64,000 nt of DNA from Palsa-1400 sp036501625 (GTDB taxonomy: Bacteria > Verrucomicrobiota > Verrucomicrobiia > Limisphaerales > Palsa-1400). The position numbers were made by a program, and so were the translations under genes. The DNA lies in NCBI GenBank assembly GCA_036501625.1, contig DASXZY010000037.1, positions 1 through 64,000 on the forward strand. The letters run 5' to 3'. A model generated the notes under the pieces. That model was given only the letters and a program-made list of their open reading frames with translations, had not been told where the DNA came from and made no database searches. Shown in pieces: positions 1 through 7,919 of this stretch (the stretch's first letter is position 1; every line of letters starts with the position of its first letter).

Positions 1-1038
1 GCTCTGGGAGGTGGCATACAGAAAACGGCCGTTGGGGACCTCGCCCGCCAGCGTGGCGTTGCTGGAAAGAATGAACGCATCGTAGTGTTCCCCGCTGGCA
101 AAACCGCTGCCGATGTTCGTTACAACCAAGGTCAGCGCCAGTAGCTGGCCCGCCACCGGCTGGCCGGCCCAACTCACGCTCGCCACCGCCAAATCCGGAG
201 CCGCCAGCGTGATCGGCACGGCCTGGGTATTATTTGCATAGGTGCTCTCCTCCACATTGTTTTGGTCGTCAGCCACGCCAATCAAGTAATACTGGCCAAC
301 GGGCACGGCCGGCAGCGTAATATTCTGGTTCACCGTATAAGAGCCGTTAGTGGGTACAGTATGGCTAAGGGTAAAATTAAATGTTCCTCCGGGAACCGCA
401 TCCGCCAGCGAAGGGCTGCTTGAAAGGACGAATTCATCGTACCATGCGCCGTTGGCAAAACCGGAGCCAATGTTGGTCACCACCATGGACACCGTCAGCG
501 GTTGGCCCACCACCGCTTCCCCGGAAAATGTCACGCTGGTCACCGCCAAGTCGGGTATCGCTAGCGTGATCGGCACGGCCAGGGTGTTGTTGCTTTCGTC
601 GCTCTCCACTAGGTTGTTGAAAACATCCGCAAAGCCGATGACGTAAAACTGGCCGGAGGGCACTCCCGACAAAGTCCAGGTCTGCGTATTTGTGTAGCTG
701 GCATTTGGAGCTATGGAGTGGCTTTGCCTTCCTAACTGTAACGTGACGTTGGCCACGGCGTTCGTCAGCGAGGAACTAGTCGAGAGCACCCATTCGTCGA
801 TCCAACCACCGCTCGCGGCGCCAGGGCCGAAGTTGGTCACGACCATTGTGACCATGAAACTCTGGCCCGCCACGGGTTGCCCGGTCCAATACACACTCGT
901 CACCGCCAAGTCGGGCAGTTGCGCGTTGGCACGGGGAGCAACAAATACACCCACTGCAAGGCATCCAAAAAGCAATGCAGCAAATCGAAGGGTACGTTGT
1001 GATTTTAGGAAGGTGAATGCAGGAAATGCTGAATTCAT
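1..1038 (-). CDS. CARDB-repeat exported protein, 3' end cut by window edge
   Basis: Reading leftward from an ATG at 1038, an open frame runs 346 codons to the window edge without a stop. Residues 1-39 look like a signal peptide (basic stretch around KSQR, hydrophobic core, ANA-Q cleavage). At least three tandem units follow with a period of about 120 residues, each opening with PDLAV.SV and containing VVTN.G and D..V.SS motifs; this is the CARDB (cell adhesion related domain in bacteria) Ig-like pattern. Such proteins are usually large cell-surface or secreted adhesins. The C-terminus, and so any anchor or catalytic domain, is outside the window. The domain call is solid; the role is inference. 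Confidence 0.72.
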   Translation of the reverse strand, partial: MNSAFPAFTFLKSQRTLRFAALLFGCLAVGVFVAPRANAQLPDLAVTSVYWTGQPVAGQSFMVTMVVTNFGPGAASGGWIDEWVLSTSSSLTNAVANVTLQLGRQSHSIAPNASYTNTQTWTLSGVPSGQFYVIGFADVFNNLVESDESNNTLAVPITLAIPDLAVTSVTFSGEAVVGQPLTVSMVVTNIGSGFANGAWYDEFVLSSSPSLADAVPGGTFNFTLSHTVPTNGSYTVNQNITLPAVPVGQYYLIGVADDQNNVEESTYANNTQAVPITLAAPDLAVASVSWAGQPVAGQLLALTLVVTNIGSGFASGEHYDAFILSSNATLAGEVPNGRFLYATSQS

Positions 1039-1256
1039 TTTGTTTTTCCAATGCTGCTGAAGTTTTCGCGGCATGAGGGCACGCCCACGGGAGTCCAGTT
1101 GGTGGGGTTAAACCAATCGCTGCTGACGGAACCGTTCCAAGCCTCCGTCGCTGCGTGAGCCGAAATCCAATTCTCCATCACCAGCAAAGCGAAACAGAAC
1201 TTTGCAGAAAGAAAACGATGCGGCCAACAACTATGAAAATCGCACTTCCCGTTCAT
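1039..1256 (-). pseudogene. Remnant of a beta-strand-repeat secreted protein
   Basis: A 73-codon minus frame (the full frame ends at 1035) holds a hydrophobic leader ending SAHA followed by AWNGSVSSDWFNPTNW and GVPS. The W-N-G...W..P.NW..GVP pattern is the usual N-terminus of large autotransporter-like secreted proteins in Verrucomicrobiota. Homology-like sequence stops right after GVPS and the frame ends twelve codons later, overlapping the start of the CARDB gene. It looks like the stump of a gene whose body was lost. It could also be an unrelated short frame. Confidence 0.35.
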
Positions 1257-1665
1257 ATTAAATGCCCGGTAATTCCCAGGCTCAAAGTAGCCGTTCTCTG
1301 GACAAAAGCATTGAATCTCGGATTTCTAGTTTCCATTTCTCCAAGGATTCCGGCTGAAGAATGACCAAGAGGTAACTTTACTGCAAGCGTTTTCGCTGAT
1401 TTTGCTCAATGATTGGCTACTTTGGACGACTCGCAGTGACAATCTGGCGAAAATCCTTCGTCTAATCTCGCGGCAAGAGGGCCGTGGAGGATCGGGAAGC
1501 AAGGTCCCGCGAACTATTTGCGAACGCTTTTTCCGCTGCTTTTGATCGTTTTTCATGGCTTCTCACGGTCGGGTTGATTCCCAAACTCTGCCACAATCCA
1601 TAGCAGAATGAGGCACGATGTAAAGCCTCGTGTTTGGTTTCGATTTTTTCCGAGAGAATTCGGGT
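1257..1665. other. Intergenic stretch, nothing recognised
   Basis: About 410 bp between the secreted-protein remnant and the XRE gene. Several short open frames exist on both strands, but none has protein-like composition or a recognisable motif. It should contain the promoter of the XRE gene; I see no convincing -35/-10 pair. Confidence 0.4.
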
Positions 1666-1908
1666 ATGCCTTCGCGCAAACCCAAATCTTGTCCGCATCG
1701 CACTCGGTTCGGAAGAAACATCGCTGCATTGCGAGAACGGCGAGGATTGACCCAGGAAAAGCTGGCCGAAAAAATGGGGGTAAGCGCACGGTATGTTCAA
1801 AGCCTCGAAGCGGGCGAATACTTTCCAAGCCTGCCAAAGTTAGTAAATCTGCGTGCCGCGCTTCGGTGCCAATGGGAAGAACTTTTTGATGACTGTGATA
1901 AGGCGTAG
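1666..1908 (+). CDS. XRE-family HTH transcriptional regulator
   Basis: An 80-residue protein that is essentially one Cro/C1-type helix-turn-helix: FGRNIAALRERRGLTQEKLA, then EKMGVSARYVQSLEAGE and FPSLPKLVNLRAAL. This is the classic five-helix XRE fold with the S..Y...LE.G recognition helix. The frame extends upstream to 1630, but the ATG at 1666 (MPSRK) gives the normal family length. Such single-domain regulators typically control phage, plasmid or toxin-antitoxin promoters. It lies alone in a gene-poor accessory stretch near a tRNA fragment, which suits a mobile-element remnant. The target is unknown. Confidence 0.8.
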   Translation: MPSRKPKSCPHRTRFGRNIAALRERRGLTQEKLAEKMGVSARYVQSLEAGEYFPSLPKLVNLRAALRCQWEELFDDCDKA

Positions 1909-2277
1909 GACAAGCCCCATCAATTGCGCAGACAGAGCATTGCTTCTGGCTCGGTGCCCGGACTTTAGCCTCAAGAGGAACGTTGCCGGATCGTCGGGCG
2001 AAACCGGTTCATGGCGCAATATCGTGTTTTGCCCAGTGCTGGTATTGTTACGCGGCCTAATAAGCTGGGAAACCTAAATAGAATCAAATGCATAGAAAAG
2101 AAGCACGTAAGCAACTTTGAACGTGCAGTAGTATTGACAGGGAATGAATCCGTTGCGAATGCTTCCCGTATATCCATTTTGTAAACTCGGAGAAAACTGT
2201 CGTCGTGTCGAACAATCGGGCATAATATCAGTTAATCTACTATATAGATTTCACTACACTTATGTTTGGCCGATCCA

Positions 2278-2303
2278 AATCTGATACTGCAATCTGATAC
2301 TGT
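2278..2303. repeat. Two tandem copies of a 13-bp unit
   Basis: The unit AATCTGATACTG plus a pyrimidine occurs twice back to back, identical except for the final base. It could be an iteron-like or operator repeat, or chance. Two copies alone do not define an origin. Confidence 0.5.
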
Positions 2304-2413
2304 TTGCTGTTTTTCGGGCATATTCGGGATAACGTGGGATGACGAAAAAATCATAAACCATTGAGAATCAATGTCGGGATGAGGTCTGAGGATTCGGGCA
2401 AAGAGGGATTTTC

Positions 2414-2454
2414 AATTAAGAGTCAGCTGCTCTAACCAACTGAGCTACCGAGGC
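2414..2454 (-). pseudogene. 5' half of tRNA-Lys(CTT), broken at the anticodon stem
   Basis: Read on the minus strand from 2454: acceptor strand GCCTCGG, TA, D-arm GCTC-AGTTGGTTA-GAGC, A, anticodon 5' stem GCTGA and loop CTCTTAA (anticodon CTT, positions 2418-2420). The expected 3' stem TCAGC, variable loop, T-arm and CCGAGGC acceptor complement are absent; the next bases are TTGAAAATCCC. The match stops one base after the anticodon loop. This is a known crossover region for some tyrosine integrases, so an att-site remnant is plausible. It cannot make a functional tRNA. Confidence 0.8.
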
Positions 2455-2733
2455 AACCGTCTGCAATTATGTCGCACGCTTCCGCGCGAAGGGCAAGCTG
2501 ATTCCGCGTTGCGTGGACATTCGGACATTCTTGGTTTTAGTTGCAGACAATTTTCTTCATAGTTTGGCGCAACGATAAAATGGAGCCGGCGGGACGCGGA
2601 TGCGCGAGTGATCTCGGTTTGTTCTTTCTAAATTTTTTTGGAAAAATCCTTCCCAAAAGCTAAAAGAACACGAGCCGAAGCGCGACATAGGCACATAATA
2701 CCATCTTTTGTTGGTAATACAAGTAATAAAATT

Positions 2734-2741
2734 GAAGGAGG
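2734..2741 (+). promoter_or_regulatory. Strong Shine-Dalgarno of the glycosidase-like gene
   Basis: GAAGGAGG lies nine bases before the ATG at 2751. Most genes in this window lack a clear Shine-Dalgarno, so this near-perfect site stands out. It fixes the start at 2751 even though the first 20 residues look atypical for a signal peptide. Confidence 0.7.
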
Positions 2742-2750
2742 CTAATCCAT

Positions 2751-4469
2751 ATGTCCGGCCTTCAATGCAGGTTGACGGGCCGGGCGGCGCGGGCGCACAT
2801 TGGACTCATCAAGACAATTGCCTTTTTCTTTTTGTTTTTCCTGGCGCTGGCGGGGGCGGCGCGGGGGGCCGATGGGCTGGCGGATCGCTTTGTCTGGGTG
2901 TTTGGCTGGAATTTGGAAAATGATGGCGATGTGCCGGAAATTATCCGCGTGCTCGACGCCGCCGGGCAGCATGGCTGCAATGGCGCCGTGCTGTCGGCGG
3001 GCCTGGACTCGCTTTCCGAAAAATCCCCCGCTTACTTCCGCCGGTTGGAAGAAATCCAGCGGGCGTGCGAGCGCGATCATCTGGAGTTGATTCCCTCCTA
3101 TTTTTCCATCGGTTACGGCGGCGGGTTTCTGAGCCACAACCCGAACCTGGCTGAGGGCCTTCTGGTCGAAGACGCTCCCATGACGGTCAAGAACGGCCAA
3201 GCCTGGCTGGAGGACCGCCAATCCTCTTCGATGGCCAATGGCGGATTCGAGGAGTATTCCGGGAACCAGTTCAAGGGTTATAATTTTCACGACCAGCCGG
3301 GCGAAATCAGCTTTGTTGATACGAGCGTCAAACACAGCGGGCGCGCCTCCCTGCGAATGCAGAACTTCACGGCCAATCCATATGGGCACGGCCGGGTTAT
3401 GCAGGAAGTGCGGGTTCAGCCCCGGCGCTGTTACCGCCTGAAGTTATGGGTCAAGACAGAGAATTTGCAGCCGGCCAACACGTTTCGGATGATGGCGCTG
3501 GCGGACCAGGATCGCGACTTGGCCCCGCGCGAATTCCGTGTGCCCGCCACCGGGGATTGGCAGGAAATTTCCATGATTTTCAATAGTCTTGACGCCGAGA
3601 AGGTCCGCCTTTACGCCGGAGTCTGGGGCGCCAAAAGCGGCGCATTCTGGCTGGACGATTGGAGCTTGGAAGAGGCCGGCCCGGTCAACGTTTTGCATCG
3701 CCCCGGCACGCCGGTGCGGGTGCGCGGTGAAGATGGCGCGGCGACATTTCAGGAAGGAGCCGATTACGCGCCGCTGGGGAATGCGCGGCCGCACGTCTGG
3801 CGCGACACCGATGATCCCGCGCCGCTCAAAATTCTGCCGGCGGGGCGCATTCACGAGGGCGATCATCTGCGCGTGAGTTGGTATCATTCGATGCTCATTA
3901 ACGATTCGCAGGTGGCCGTTTGCATGGCGGAGCCGGAGATTTACGACATCTTCGAGCAGGAAACCAAATTGCTGGCGCAACGGCTGCATCCGCGCCGCGT
4001 GCTGCTGGGCATCGACGAGGTGCGCATGGGCGGCACCTGCCGCGCCTGCGAAGGGCGGAACCTGGGCGAGTTGCTGGGCCAATGCGCGACCAGGCAGGCG
4101 GACATTTTGCGCCGCTATCTGCCGGGGGTGCGGATATATGCATGGTCGGATATGTTCGATCCAAATCATAACGCGCACGGGCATTATTATCTGGCGCGGG
4201 GAGATTTCACCGGCTCGTGGCAGCATGTGCCCAAGGACTTCGTCATGGCCGTTTGGGGCGGCGCTCCGCGGCCGGAATCGGTCAAATTCTTTGCCGATCA
4301 AGGATTTCCGATGCTGCTCTCGTGCTATTATGACGCGGACAACCTCAATGAGGTCCAAGGGTGGCTCAAACTGGCGCGCTCCACTCCGGGCGTGCGCGGC
4401 CTGATGTACACGCCTTGGGAAAAGAAATACACGCTGCTGCCGGCCTTCGGGGATTTGCTGTCCAAGTAA
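2751..4469 (+). CDS. Secreted glycosidase-like protein with inserted beta-sandwich domain
   Basis: 572 residues. A hydrophobic export segment spans about residues 20-40. A TIM-barrel-like N-terminal part follows (FVWVFGWN, LIPSYFSIGYGGG). Residues about 160-310 look like an inserted carbohydrate-binding beta-sandwich (NGGFEEYSG, SGRASLRM, YRLKLWVKTEN, FWLDDWSLEE), and the barrel then resumes. Around residue 422 the motif GIDEVRMGG presents a D-E pair like the catalytic Asp-Glu of GH20-type hexosaminidases, followed by YAWSDMFDPNHN and the C-terminal MYTPWEKKY. I infer an exported glycan hydrolase; family and substrate are uncertain. It is a single gene with its own strong ribosome site. Confidence 0.6.
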   Translation: MSGLQCRLTGRAARAHIGLIKTIAFFFLFFLALAGAARGADGLADRFVWVFGWNLENDGDVPEIIRVLDAAGQHGCNGAVLSAGLDSLSEKSPAYFRRLEEIQRACERDHLELIPSYFSIGYGGGFLSHNPNLAEGLLVEDAPMTVKNGQAWLEDRQSSSMANGGFEEYSGNQFKGYNFHDQPGEISFVDTSVKHSGRASLRMQNFTANPYGHGRVMQEVRVQPRRCYRLKLWVKTENLQPANTFRMMALADQDRDLAPREFRVPATGDWQEISMIFNSLDAEKVRLYAGVWGAKSGAFWLDDWSLEEAGPVNVLHRPGTPVRVRGEDGAATFQEGADYAPLGNARPHVWRDTDDPAPLKILPAGRIHEGDHLRVSWYHSMLINDSQVAVCMAEPEIYDIFEQETKLLAQRLHPRRVLLGIDEVRMGGTCRACEGRNLGELLGQCATRQADILRRYLPGVRIYAWSDMFDPNHNAHGHYYLARGDFTGSWQHVPKDFVMAVWGGAPRPESVKFFADQGFPMLLSCYYDADNLNEVQGWLKLARSTPGVRGLMYTPWEKKYTLLPAFGDLLSK

Positions 4470-4963
4470 AGACTATTTTTGCGCTGGCGGAATTTGAGGT
4501 GAAAACGGCGGTTTTGGGGCTGTTTTAAAGAGGGAGAGGGAAAGTTTTCGATTTTCAAGCCGCAAAAAGGAATTTCCAAAAAATGCGCGCAAGTCATTCC
4601 ACAGCAACAACCAAACACCTTTTCACGCTTTCCACAAAAAAGTACTGACAGTGAAAATGGGCTGCTTTTTGGGGTGTTTTCGCAGAAAAACCGGGGTCTT
4701 GCCGGTAAAAAATGCAGCTTTCGCAAACGCTTTTTCACTTTTTCATGGATTTTCCTTTCACAACTGCTTGGCGGGCAGGAATTAGCGGGAATCGCATCCC
4801 TCCGAAAAAAATCGTGCCTAAAAACCTACCGTAGGTTTTTTGTTTTATGTCCCATGTGTTTAAATAATACCATGATTAGGAGTAACAAACTCAACAGCCC
4901 GCGCCAAGCGCGCGGCGGGCGCGCGGCCTGCGGCGCGGCGTATGCCCATCCATCCCTTGACCT
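4470..4963. other. Intergenic region upstream of the phage-type block
   Basis: About 490 bp without a gene. It contains copy 1 of the dispersed hairpin repeat and then a very GC-rich stretch (about 4900-4940) just before the portal gene. No terminase, portal-proximal gene or Shine-Dalgarno is present. The short open frames here share peptide fragments with frames in repeat copy 2 only because the DNA repeat itself is shared. Confidence 0.5.
4677..4842. repeat. Dispersed intergenic repeat, copy 1
   Basis: Shares with copies 2 (33498-33790) and 3 (48555-48835) the ordered blocks GCAGAAAAAC.GGG, AAAAAA.....GCTTTCGCA, CTTTTTCG-like, AATCGTGCC-like, and the hairpin AAAACCTA-CCG-TAGGTTTT (4821-4839) followed by a T-run. 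Copy 1 lacks the downstream blocks seen in copies 2 and 3. Alignment was by eye. Confidence 0.7.
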
Positions 4964-6418
4964 ATGAATTTAAGCGGCGAATCCCAGTTCAACCAGGCGC
5001 GCATCGAGTGGGCCATCCGGCTCCGTTTCTCGCCCATGCCCAATATTACGATGGCGTGGATTTCGGATAATCTGAATGCCTTTCGCATCGGCGAATTGCG
5101 CGTGGTGGGAAAAATTTGGGAGACTATGATCGAACGCGATGGCGAACTCGCTGCCAACGCCGACAAGCGCGCCTCCGATTTGGCCAGCCTGGACTGGCAG
5201 ATCGTTTCCGACGGCAGCCCGGAAGGAGATCGCCACGCCGAGGCGCTGAAGTATTTTTACCGGCACGTTCGCACGACGCGCGCGCTGGACCAGGACGTCT
5301 CGGGCGGCGTCAGTGAATTGCTCTATCAGATCGCCACGGCTCATTCTCATTACTACAGCGCGCACGAAATGCTGCTGCGCGTCGATAACCCGGCCGGGCG
5401 CGAAGTCACGGCCGAGTTCCGCCACACGCCGATTTGGTTTTTCGAGAGCCGCCGGGGCTATTTGAGCTATCTCAAACATATATTTGACGTTTATGGGCAG
5501 CCGTGCCTCGAAGGGGAATGGCTCACGGCGGTCGGCGCGGGCTGGATGCGGCCGCTGAGCGTGGCTTATGTGATGAAGACCCTTTCGCTGCGCGATTGGA
5601 TGGTTTTCAGCCAGCGTTACGGCAGCGGATTTCTGGAAGCGGTGACCGGCGCGCAAAAGGGCGACCCGGCGTGGGACGAGGCGCGCGACGTGCTGCGCCA
5701 GCTCGCCAACGACGGCATGGTGCTGCACAGCGAGGGATTGAACATCAAATTTCTGACCATGCCCGCCTCCTCCGCGCTTCCGTTCGGGCCGCTGGTGGAA
5801 CAAGTCAACCGCCTCTATGCCAAGTGCTACCGGGGCATTGACCTGGCGACCGGCAGCCGCGCGCCCGAGTCAGGCCGCGGCGCTGTCGGGGCCAGCGTGC
5901 AAAAGGAGGAGGCGGGAATTTTTCTGGCGCGCGACGCCGCCTGGGCTTCGGAGTGCCTGAACAGCCGGGTGGACCGGCCCATCATTAATTATCTTTTTGA
6001 CAGAGAGCCTCGCGCCTGGATGACAGTCATGCCGCCGCTGGATGACAGCGCGGAAAAGGACTTGAAGGCCGCGCAGGCGCTCGTGCCGATGGGCCTGCGC
6101 ATCAGCCTGGCCGAGGTTTATAAACGGTTCCGCTGGGCGGCGCCGGCGCCTGGAGAACCGTGTTTGCAATCTGCCGGCCAACCCGCCGCCACTGGCCGGG
6201 AGAGTGAGGCGCTTATCTCCCAAAAATCCACTCTTCCGGCCTTCTCTCCGGCGCCACAAGACCCGCCGATGCCCATCGCGGCGGGGGCGGACCCCGCGCG
6301 CAATCCGCAAACCGCCGCGCCGGAAATGCCGGACCCGCAAGTGGACGACGCTGGCTTTTTCAGCTCTTCCGCGCCGCTGCCCGCGCTGGCTGTGTCCGTG
6401 GCCAACGAATCCCGCTAA
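4964..6418 (+). CDS. Mu-like portal protein (DUF935 / gp29-like)
   Basis: 484 residues. The N-terminal two thirds follow the DUF935 (Mu gp29-like portal) pattern: early VGKIWETMIERDGELAA, SLDWQIVSDGSPEG, the RHTPIWFFESRRG segment, the conserved W.....G..RPL.VAYV, and the RYGSGFLEAV stretch. The portal sits at the capsid vertex and conducts DNA. The last 120 residues are proline/alanine-rich low complexity (SPAPQDPPMP, AAPEMPDPQ). It opens the phage-type block. A terminase large subunit normally lies directly upstream of a Mu-like portal; here only a repeat lies upstream. No Shine-Dalgarno is visible; the ATG at 4964 is the first in frame. Confidence 0.8.
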   Translation: MNLSGESQFNQARIEWAIRLRFSPMPNITMAWISDNLNAFRIGELRVVGKIWETMIERDGELAANADKRASDLASLDWQIVSDGSPEGDRHAEALKYFYRHVRTTRALDQDVSGGVSELLYQIATAHSHYYSAHEMLLRVDNPAGREVTAEFRHTPIWFFESRRGYLSYLKHIFDVYGQPCLEGEWLTAVGAGWMRPLSVAYVMKTLSLRDWMVFSQRYGSGFLEAVTGAQKGDPAWDEARDVLRQLANDGMVLHSEGLNIKFLTMPASSALPFGPLVEQVNRLYAKCYRGIDLATGSRAPESGRGAVGASVQKEEAGIFLARDAAWASECLNSRVDRPIINYLFDREPRAWMTVMPPLDDSAEKDLKAAQALVPMGLRISLAEVYKRFRWAAPAPGEPCLQSAGQPAATGRESEALISQKSTLPAFSPAPQDPPMPIAAGADPARNPQTAAPEMPDPQVDDAGFFSSSAPLPALAVSVANESR

Positions 6419-6445
6419 ACCCACACTTCATTCCCCCCATTGAAT

Positions 6446-7627
6446 ATGATTGACCATTCGACCCAATTGCCCAGCGAAGCCGCCCTGGAACAAGACGGCT
6501 GGGCGCTGCTCGCCCCGTTTGGCGAACATCCGAAGACGCGCTTCGTCAAGAAGAACGGCAAAGTGGAGCGCGAGCATTTCATCCAGGTGCTCGACAATCA
6601 ATCGGCAGACTTGCTGCTTTCGCGGGAAAATTCTCTGTTCCGCAGAATTCGCCGTGCCGTGGTTGGCATCCCTGTTTACAAGGGCCACCCGGACCTGGGC
6701 GATTATTCGCCCGAAACCTCCAGCCCCAGCGCCAAAAAAGAAATCATCGGCGCGATCGACCGGGTCCGCAAAACCGGGCGGGGGCTGGAGGCCCATTTCG
6801 TCTTGACTCCGGCGGGAGCCGACGCTGTCGAGCGCCAGGGCTGCAAATATCCCAGCGCCTTGTGGTATGTGCAGCCGGTGGGCCGCCGGGGCGCGTCAGT
6901 GCTGGCGCGGCCCTTCAAACTTTTATCGGCGGGCCTGACGGCCCTCCCAAATATTTCCGGCGTGGAATCGCTGGCCAACGCCAGGCTCGCCGGGCCAACC
7001 CAAGAACCCATCCGAAAAAAGGAACCCGAAATGAAACTGATCGCAGGCTGGCTGCTGGCCCATGGCGCCGTGCTCGCCCATGCCGACAGCCCGGCTGAAT
7101 CCGATATTCTCGCGGCCTTGCAACAGATCCACGCTTCCGCCTCCGGCGAAACCGCGGCCCTGAGCAACGAGAATGCCGCCTTGAGCGGCGAAAACGCCGA
7201 TTTGAAATCCCAGATTTCAAATTCGCAATCCGCCAGCGCCGCGCTGGAAAACGAAGCGAGTGATTTGAAAACTCAAATCGCGCGCCTCCGTTCCCAGCGC
7301 GCCGCCTCCGTGGTCGATCTCGCCATCGCGCGCGGCAAACTGGCCGTATCCGAGCGAACCGCCCGCCTTCAGGCCCTTGAAAACTCCAGCGACTTCGACC
7401 GCGACGCCGCTGCTTTGCTTGACTCGGCTGCCCGGTTCAAGACCATCGCCAGCGCCGAGAGCGGCAAGATTCTGGCCAACCACGGCATGGCCGGCGACGC
7501 GCGCGAGGAGTATTGCGCGGCGGTCGAAAGACACATGAAAGAAACGGGCGAAGCCGACCCGGTCAAAGCCCATCACGCCGTCATGCGCCAAAGTCCCGGC
7601 CTGGCTGAAAAGCTCAAAGCCCGCTGA
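6446..7627 (+). CDS. Mu gpI-like capsid protease/scaffold protein
   Basis: 393 residues; an in-frame TTG at 6440 would add two. The N-terminal about 190 residues resemble the Mu gpI protease group (LLAPFGEHP, GIPVYKGHPD, LEAHFVLTPAGAD, SALWYVQPVG with a GHPD catalytic-type histidine, then LLSAGLTALPNI). Residues about 225-300 are a heptad-rich coiled coil (ETAALSNENAALSGENADL, ASDLKTQIARL), typical of scaffold. An internal ATG at 7031 (MKLIAGWL) preceded by AAGGA at proper spacing may give a scaffold-only product, as gpZ does in Mu. It lies 27 bp after the portal gene. Role: prohead assembly and maturation. Confidence 0.68.
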   Translation: MIDHSTQLPSEAALEQDGWALLAPFGEHPKTRFVKKNGKVEREHFIQVLDNQSADLLLSRENSLFRRIRRAVVGIPVYKGHPDLGDYSPETSSPSAKKEIIGAIDRVRKTGRGLEAHFVLTPAGADAVERQGCKYPSALWYVQPVGRRGASVLARPFKLLSAGLTALPNISGVESLANARLAGPTQEPIRKKEPEMKLIAGWLLAHGAVLAHADSPAESDILAALQQIHASASGETAALSNENAALSGENADLKSQISNSQSASAALENEASDLKTQIARLRSQRAASVVDLAIARGKLAVSERTARLQALENSSDFDRDAAALLDSAARFKTIASAESGKILANHGMAGDAREEYCAAVERHMKETGEADPVKAHHAVMRQSPGLAEKLKAR

Positions 7628-7658
7628 TCCGGCCCACGCAAAATCCGCATCCATATAT

Positions 7659-7883
7659 GCCATCAGAAACATCATCATCGCATCCGCGGCCGTCCTGACC
7701 GCCGAAAACGCGGCCCTCAAGGCAAAAATCGCCGAATTCCAGGCTGCCAAAAAGCAGGCCGACGCCGATGAAATCCTCATCGCCGAAAAAATGGCCCGCG
7801 GACTCCGCCGCGAACAAGCGGCGGCCGTCCTCCGGCGCCAGCGCGAATTCGACACCCGCAAGAAGGCCGCCGCCTCGAAATAA
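7659..7883 (+). pseudogene. Small coiled-coil protein frame with an N-terminal frameshift
   Basis: A frame ending at TAA 7881-7883 encodes an alanine/lysine/glutamate-rich helix (VLTAENAALKAKIAEFQ, KKQADADEILIAEKMARGL, REQAAAVLRRQREFDTRKK) that looks coding but has no usable start. The only nearby ATG (7659, MPSETSSS) is in another frame and stops after 13 codons. A one- or two-base indel in the ATCATCATC tract near 7670 would join them. The coiled-coil composition echoes the scaffold domain just upstream. It is a broken small gene or a sequencing indel. Confidence 0.4.
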
Positions 7884-7919
7884 CCGTCAATTATAATCAA
7901 ATCCAAAAACAGAAAAATA

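Larger units (their letters stand above)
1909..2750. other. Gene-poor, relatively AT-rich stretch with tRNA half and short repeats
   Basis: About 840 bp with no credible protein gene. It looks richer in A and T than the surrounding coding DNA. It contains a 13-bp tandem repeat (2278-2303), the 5' half of a tRNA-Lys on the minus strand (about 2414-2454), and a small inverted repeat TACCA/TGGTA at about 2699-2716 just upstream of the next gene. Composition plus a tRNA fragment suggests an integration junction. Confidence 0.5.

Noticed and set aside
4821..4839. Hairpin of repeat copy 1 as a phage integration core site
   Set aside because: The same hairpin occurs at two loci without any mobile genes, and no matching sequence is found at the right end of the phage-type block.
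4674..4967. Short frames in repeat copies 1 and 2 sharing peptides such as FSQKN and KSC.KTY
   Set aside because: The shared peptides follow from the DNA repeat; copy 3 has a stop in the same frame, so a protein is unlikely.
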